21,497 nucleotides of DNA from Alteromonadaceae bacterium (GTDB lineage Bacteria > Pseudomonadota > Gammaproteobacteria > Pseudomonadales > Oleiphilaceae): the NCBI GenBank assembly GCA_013393545.1, contig JABXHG010000129.1:1-21497 (forward strand), written 5' to 3'. A program made the position numbers and the translations under genes. The notes below the pieces were generated by a model. It saw only the letters and a list, made by a program, of their open reading frames with translations, was not told the DNA's origin and made no database searches. Shown here in pieces: positions 19,793 through 21,497 of the stretch (the first letter of the stretch is position 1; the number at the start of each line of letters is the position of its first letter).

Positions 19793-20197
19793 ATGCCGAG
19801 CTACAAAATCTGCTCGCCCGTCAAAGTGCGCGGGCGAATCATGAAAAGCGGCGTGGTGTCGCTGGATTCAGAAGTGGCGGAGCCGTTGCTGGAGTCCGGA
19901 GCGCTGCTGCCGACCGAGGACTCGCAGCAGAGCCAGTCTTCGGGCTCTGGCGATAAGGAACCGGCACAGAAGCCGGCTTCCTCTCCTGCTGCCACCAGCG
20001 GTGGTGAAGCGCCCAACACGGACGGAAGTTCATCGAGTGACACCGATTCAGACTCCGGCTCCGGTGAAGGCGGTTCACAGCACGCCACACAGGGTGCGGA
20101 TGAAGCCGGCGAGCAGAACAAGGCCTCGGGCGAGAAGGCACCGGCACAAAAGCCGGCCGCCAAGTCCACCGCCAAAGCCAAGCAGACTAAGGACTGA
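19793..20197 (+). CDS. Low-complexity phage structural-region protein
   Basis: 134 residues. Residues 1-42 are ordinary (MPSYKICSPVKVRGRIMKSG, SLDSEVAEPLLESGALLP). The rest is Ser/Gly/Asp/Ala-rich and likely disordered, ending in a basic Lys/Ala tail. Two nearly identical DNA segments exactly 180 bp apart (19951-19978 and 20131-20158) encode K-x-PAQKPA repeats. Proteins with a short N-terminal domain plus disordered tail occur right after the capsid gene in many Mu-like phages, function unknown. The ordered part resembles a short head-associated motif. Strong coupling in the operon supports its reality. Confidence 0.75.
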   Translation: MPSYKICSPVKVRGRIMKSGVVSLDSEVAEPLLESGALLPTEDSQQSQSSGSGDKEPAQKPASSPAATSGGEAPNTDGSSSSDTDSDSGSGEGGSQHATQGADEAGEQNKASGEKAPAQKPAAKSTAKAKQTKD

Positions 20198-20199
20198 AC

Positions 20200-20706
20200 A
20201 TGCCGTACATCAGTCATGCTGAACTCCAGGACCGACCGGGTGCCAGGGAACTGGCAGAAGTCGCTTCGCCCCAGCACCTCTGGGTCGTGGATTTCGAACT
20301 GATGGAAGCTACCTTGCTGGGCAAGGATCGCTCGGCCTGGCCGGATGAAGAAGTGGACGTGGCAGATGAAGCCCTTTCCCGGATTGATCAAGCGGTGGCC
20401 GATGCCGAGGCACTGATCAACGGCTTCCTGGCAAAGCGTGGCTATGTACCGCTGGAAAACGTCCCGGGCATTGTTGCGAACTGGACGCGCATCATTGCCC
20501 GCTACTACCTGCACAAGGACCGTGTTGGTAACGACGACAAAGACCCGGTACTGCGGGACTACCGGGACGCCATCAAGCTGCTGCAGCTGACCGCCGATGG
20601 CAAGTTCAGCCTGGGCTTTGATGACCCCGTGAAAGCCAGCGGTACCGGCGCCCCGTCTTTCACCAAGGGTAAGAGTGTTTTCCGTGACAACCTGGGGGAC
20701 TACTGA
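20200..20706 (+). CDS. DUF1320 family head-tail protein (Mu gp36 type)
   Basis: 168 residues beginning MPYISHAELQDRPGARELAE. It contains ALSRIDQAVADAEALINGFL, the helix common in DUF1320, then PLENVPGIVANWTRIIARYY, LHKDR and DPVLRDYRDAIKLLQLTADG. Its end is KFSLGF followed by a flexible tail. Such proteins are usually near the capsid-tail junction and are thought to be connector (neck) proteins. It is 2 nt after the low-complexity gene and shares 1 nt with the tail terminator-like gene. Confidence 0.88.
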   Translation: MPYISHAELQDRPGARELAEVASPQHLWVVDFELMEATLLGKDRSAWPDEEVDVADEALSRIDQAVADAEALINGFLAKRGYVPLENVPGIVANWTRIIARYYLHKDRVGNDDKDPVLRDYRDAIKLLQLTADGKFSLGFDDPVKASGTGAPSFTKGKSVFRDNLGDY

Positions 20707-21116
20707 TGCTCAATCTGGAGCCTTGGGCCAAACGCCTGGAAGGCGCAGCACCCTGCCCAGTGGAAATCGCTGCCGATGTGCAGGAAGCCCTGACCTCCAG
20801 AGCATCCGCAGCGGTTTTGTTGGTCCCCATGAGAGAAAACGTAACTCACAGCGAGTTGAGCGATGGGGCTCGCCACAGAATCCGGGCAGAAGTCGGGCTG
20901 ATCACCTCCGTGTCTCGCAGCAAGCGGCGGTTTTCAGGCGCCAGCCGGGACCAACTCAACGCCTTGCGGCAACCCCTGCTGCAAGAACTCATCAACTGGA
21001 TGCCGCCTGCCTCTGACATTGAAGTGCGATGGCAAAGCGGAGAGCTCTTAAACATGGACGCTCAGTCACTGTTCTGGGTGGACGTACTGACAACGGAGTA
21101 CTGGTGGACCTCATGA
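20706..21116 (+). CDS. Tail terminator-like protein (Mu gp37 position)
   Basis: 136 residues. The N-terminal segment (LEPWAKRLEGAAPCPVEIAA) and later ASAAVLLVPMRENVTHSE, then IRAEVGLITSVSRSKRRFSG, with a conserved-looking end IEVRWQSGELLNMDAQSLFW, match the alternating alpha/beta pattern of small terminator proteins that cap the tail tube. It lies between the connector and the tube gene, the expected position. The ATG shares a base with the previous stop (TGATG), and the stop overlaps the next ATG (ATGA). Confidence 0.75.
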   Translation: MLNLEPWAKRLEGAAPCPVEIAADVQEALTSRASAAVLLVPMRENVTHSELSDGARHRIRAEVGLITSVSRSKRRFSGASRDQLNALRQPLLQELINWMPPASDIEVRWQSGELLNMDAQSLFWVDVLTTEYWWTS

Positions 21117-21247
21117 GTAAAAAGGCAAAGCCAAAGCTGCCGCAAGCCGGCGGCCAATACGAGCGAGACAGCAACGGCAACCCGGTACCGCGCCGGGCGC
21201 CAAAATCCACCGCCCCGGCCAAGGCCGAGCGCAAGGAAAAGGAGTAA
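21113..21247 (+). CDS. Small basic hypothetical protein, 44 aa
   Basis: 44 residues from the ATG at 21113, which overlaps the previous stop (ATGA): MSKKAKPKLPQAGGQYERDS, then NGNPVPRRAPKSTAPAKAER. It is Lys/Pro/Ala-rich and probably disordered. It is 3 nt before the tail tube start and thus fits tightly in the operon. The longer frame from 21029 lies within the tail terminator gene and is not used. No family recognised. Short basic proteins are often found in this spot, role unknown. Confidence 0.65.
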   Translation: MSKKAKPKLPQAGGQYERDSNGNPVPRRAPKSTAPAKAERKEKE

Positions 21248-21250
21248 ATC

Positions 21251-21497
21251 ATGGCTGGATTCAAAATGCGCCGGCGCCTGTTGCTGGCCGCCATCGAAAC
21301 CACCTACGGCACCGATGCGGCCCCAACGCCGGAGGCCAACGCCATCCTCACCCGCTCCATACAGGTAACGCCGTTGGCGGGTAACGACATCGAGCGCAAC
21401 CTGCTGCGGGCCTACTACGGCAACGCCCAGTCTCTGGCGGGCGAAAAGCACGTCGAGCTGACCCTGGAAGTAGAACTCACCGGTTCCGGTACCGCCG
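21251..21497 (+). CDS. Tail tube protein (5' part, cut by window)
   Basis: The first 82 residues are in the window: MAGFKMRRRLLLAAIETTYG, TDAAPTPEANAILTRSIQV, then GNDIERNLLRAYYGNAQSLA and HVELTLEVELTGSGTA. The opening 'LLLAAIETTYGTD', plus 'R..L..Y.G', is typical of siphovirus-type tail tube proteins (Phage_tube_2) of transposable phages and not of Mu's gpM tube or gpL sheath. The first bases upstream contain AGGAAAAGGAG. This suggests a long flexible tail. Confidence 0.8.
   Translation, partial: MAGFKMRRRLLLAAIETTYGTDAAPTPEANAILTRSIQVTPLAGNDIERNLLRAYYGNAQSLAGEKHVELTLEVELTGSGTA

Noticed and set aside
1..21497. CRISPR array, rRNA or insertion sequence
   Set aside because: No regularly spaced short repeats, no rRNA-like sequence and no transposase other than the phage's own were seen.

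Overview
The window is an internal segment of a Mu-like transposable phage, either a prophage or a free genome. Both edges cut through phage genes and no host gene or attachment site is visible. High G+C content, dense ATG/TGA-coupled genes and protein style suggest a gammaproteobacterial host. A marine genus such as Marinobacter is possible, but that is only a guess from sequence style.

Left arm (1 to about 7.2 kb, mostly minus strand): an early operon reads leftward from a near-consensus promoter at 7163-7191. In transcription order it holds a small Cro/Ner-type DNA-binding protein, a Rha-family regulator, a conserved phage protein, a small Cys-rich protein, a winged-helix protein, a DUF3102 protein, the DDE transposase (MuA type), its AAA+ partner (MuB type), a hypothetical protein and a DUF3164 protein cut by the window edge. 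One plus-strand gene (5960-6265) sits inside this operon with its own promoter-like sequence and looks like an accessory insertion.

Immunity and accessory region (7.1-9.2 kb): two overlapping XRE-type repressor genes run rightward, divergent from the Ner-like gene. Inverted-repeat operator candidates lie in the spacer of the early promoter and on the ribosome binding site of the first repressor. Downstream is a scarred stretch holding a 155-bp, 95%-identical inverted copy of part of the DUF3102 gene. After it come two convergent genes of unknown function.

Late region (9.2-21.5 kb, plus strand): two blocks each follow a shared 39-bp motif (9229-9267 and 17300-17338), probably a late promoter. 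Block 1 holds lysis (probable holin, lytic transglycosylase, Rz-like i-spanin with nested Rz1-like o-spanin), two small proteins, terminase small (DUF3486) and large subunits, portal (DUF935), an F-like head protein with a C-terminal nuclease-like domain, and a G-like morphogenesis protein. Block 2 holds protease/scaffold with an internal in-frame scaffold start, a DUF2190 decoration protein, major capsid protein, a low-complexity protein, a DUF1320 protein, a tail terminator candidate, a 44-residue protein and the start of a tail tube protein. The tube protein type suggests a long non-contractile tail rather than Mu's contractile one.

The most unusual points are the inverted DUF3102 fragment flanking the regulatory switch, the paired late-promoter motif, the operator geometry, the nuclease-fused F protein, and scars in small genes (6290-6325, 7892-7930, 16543-16643).
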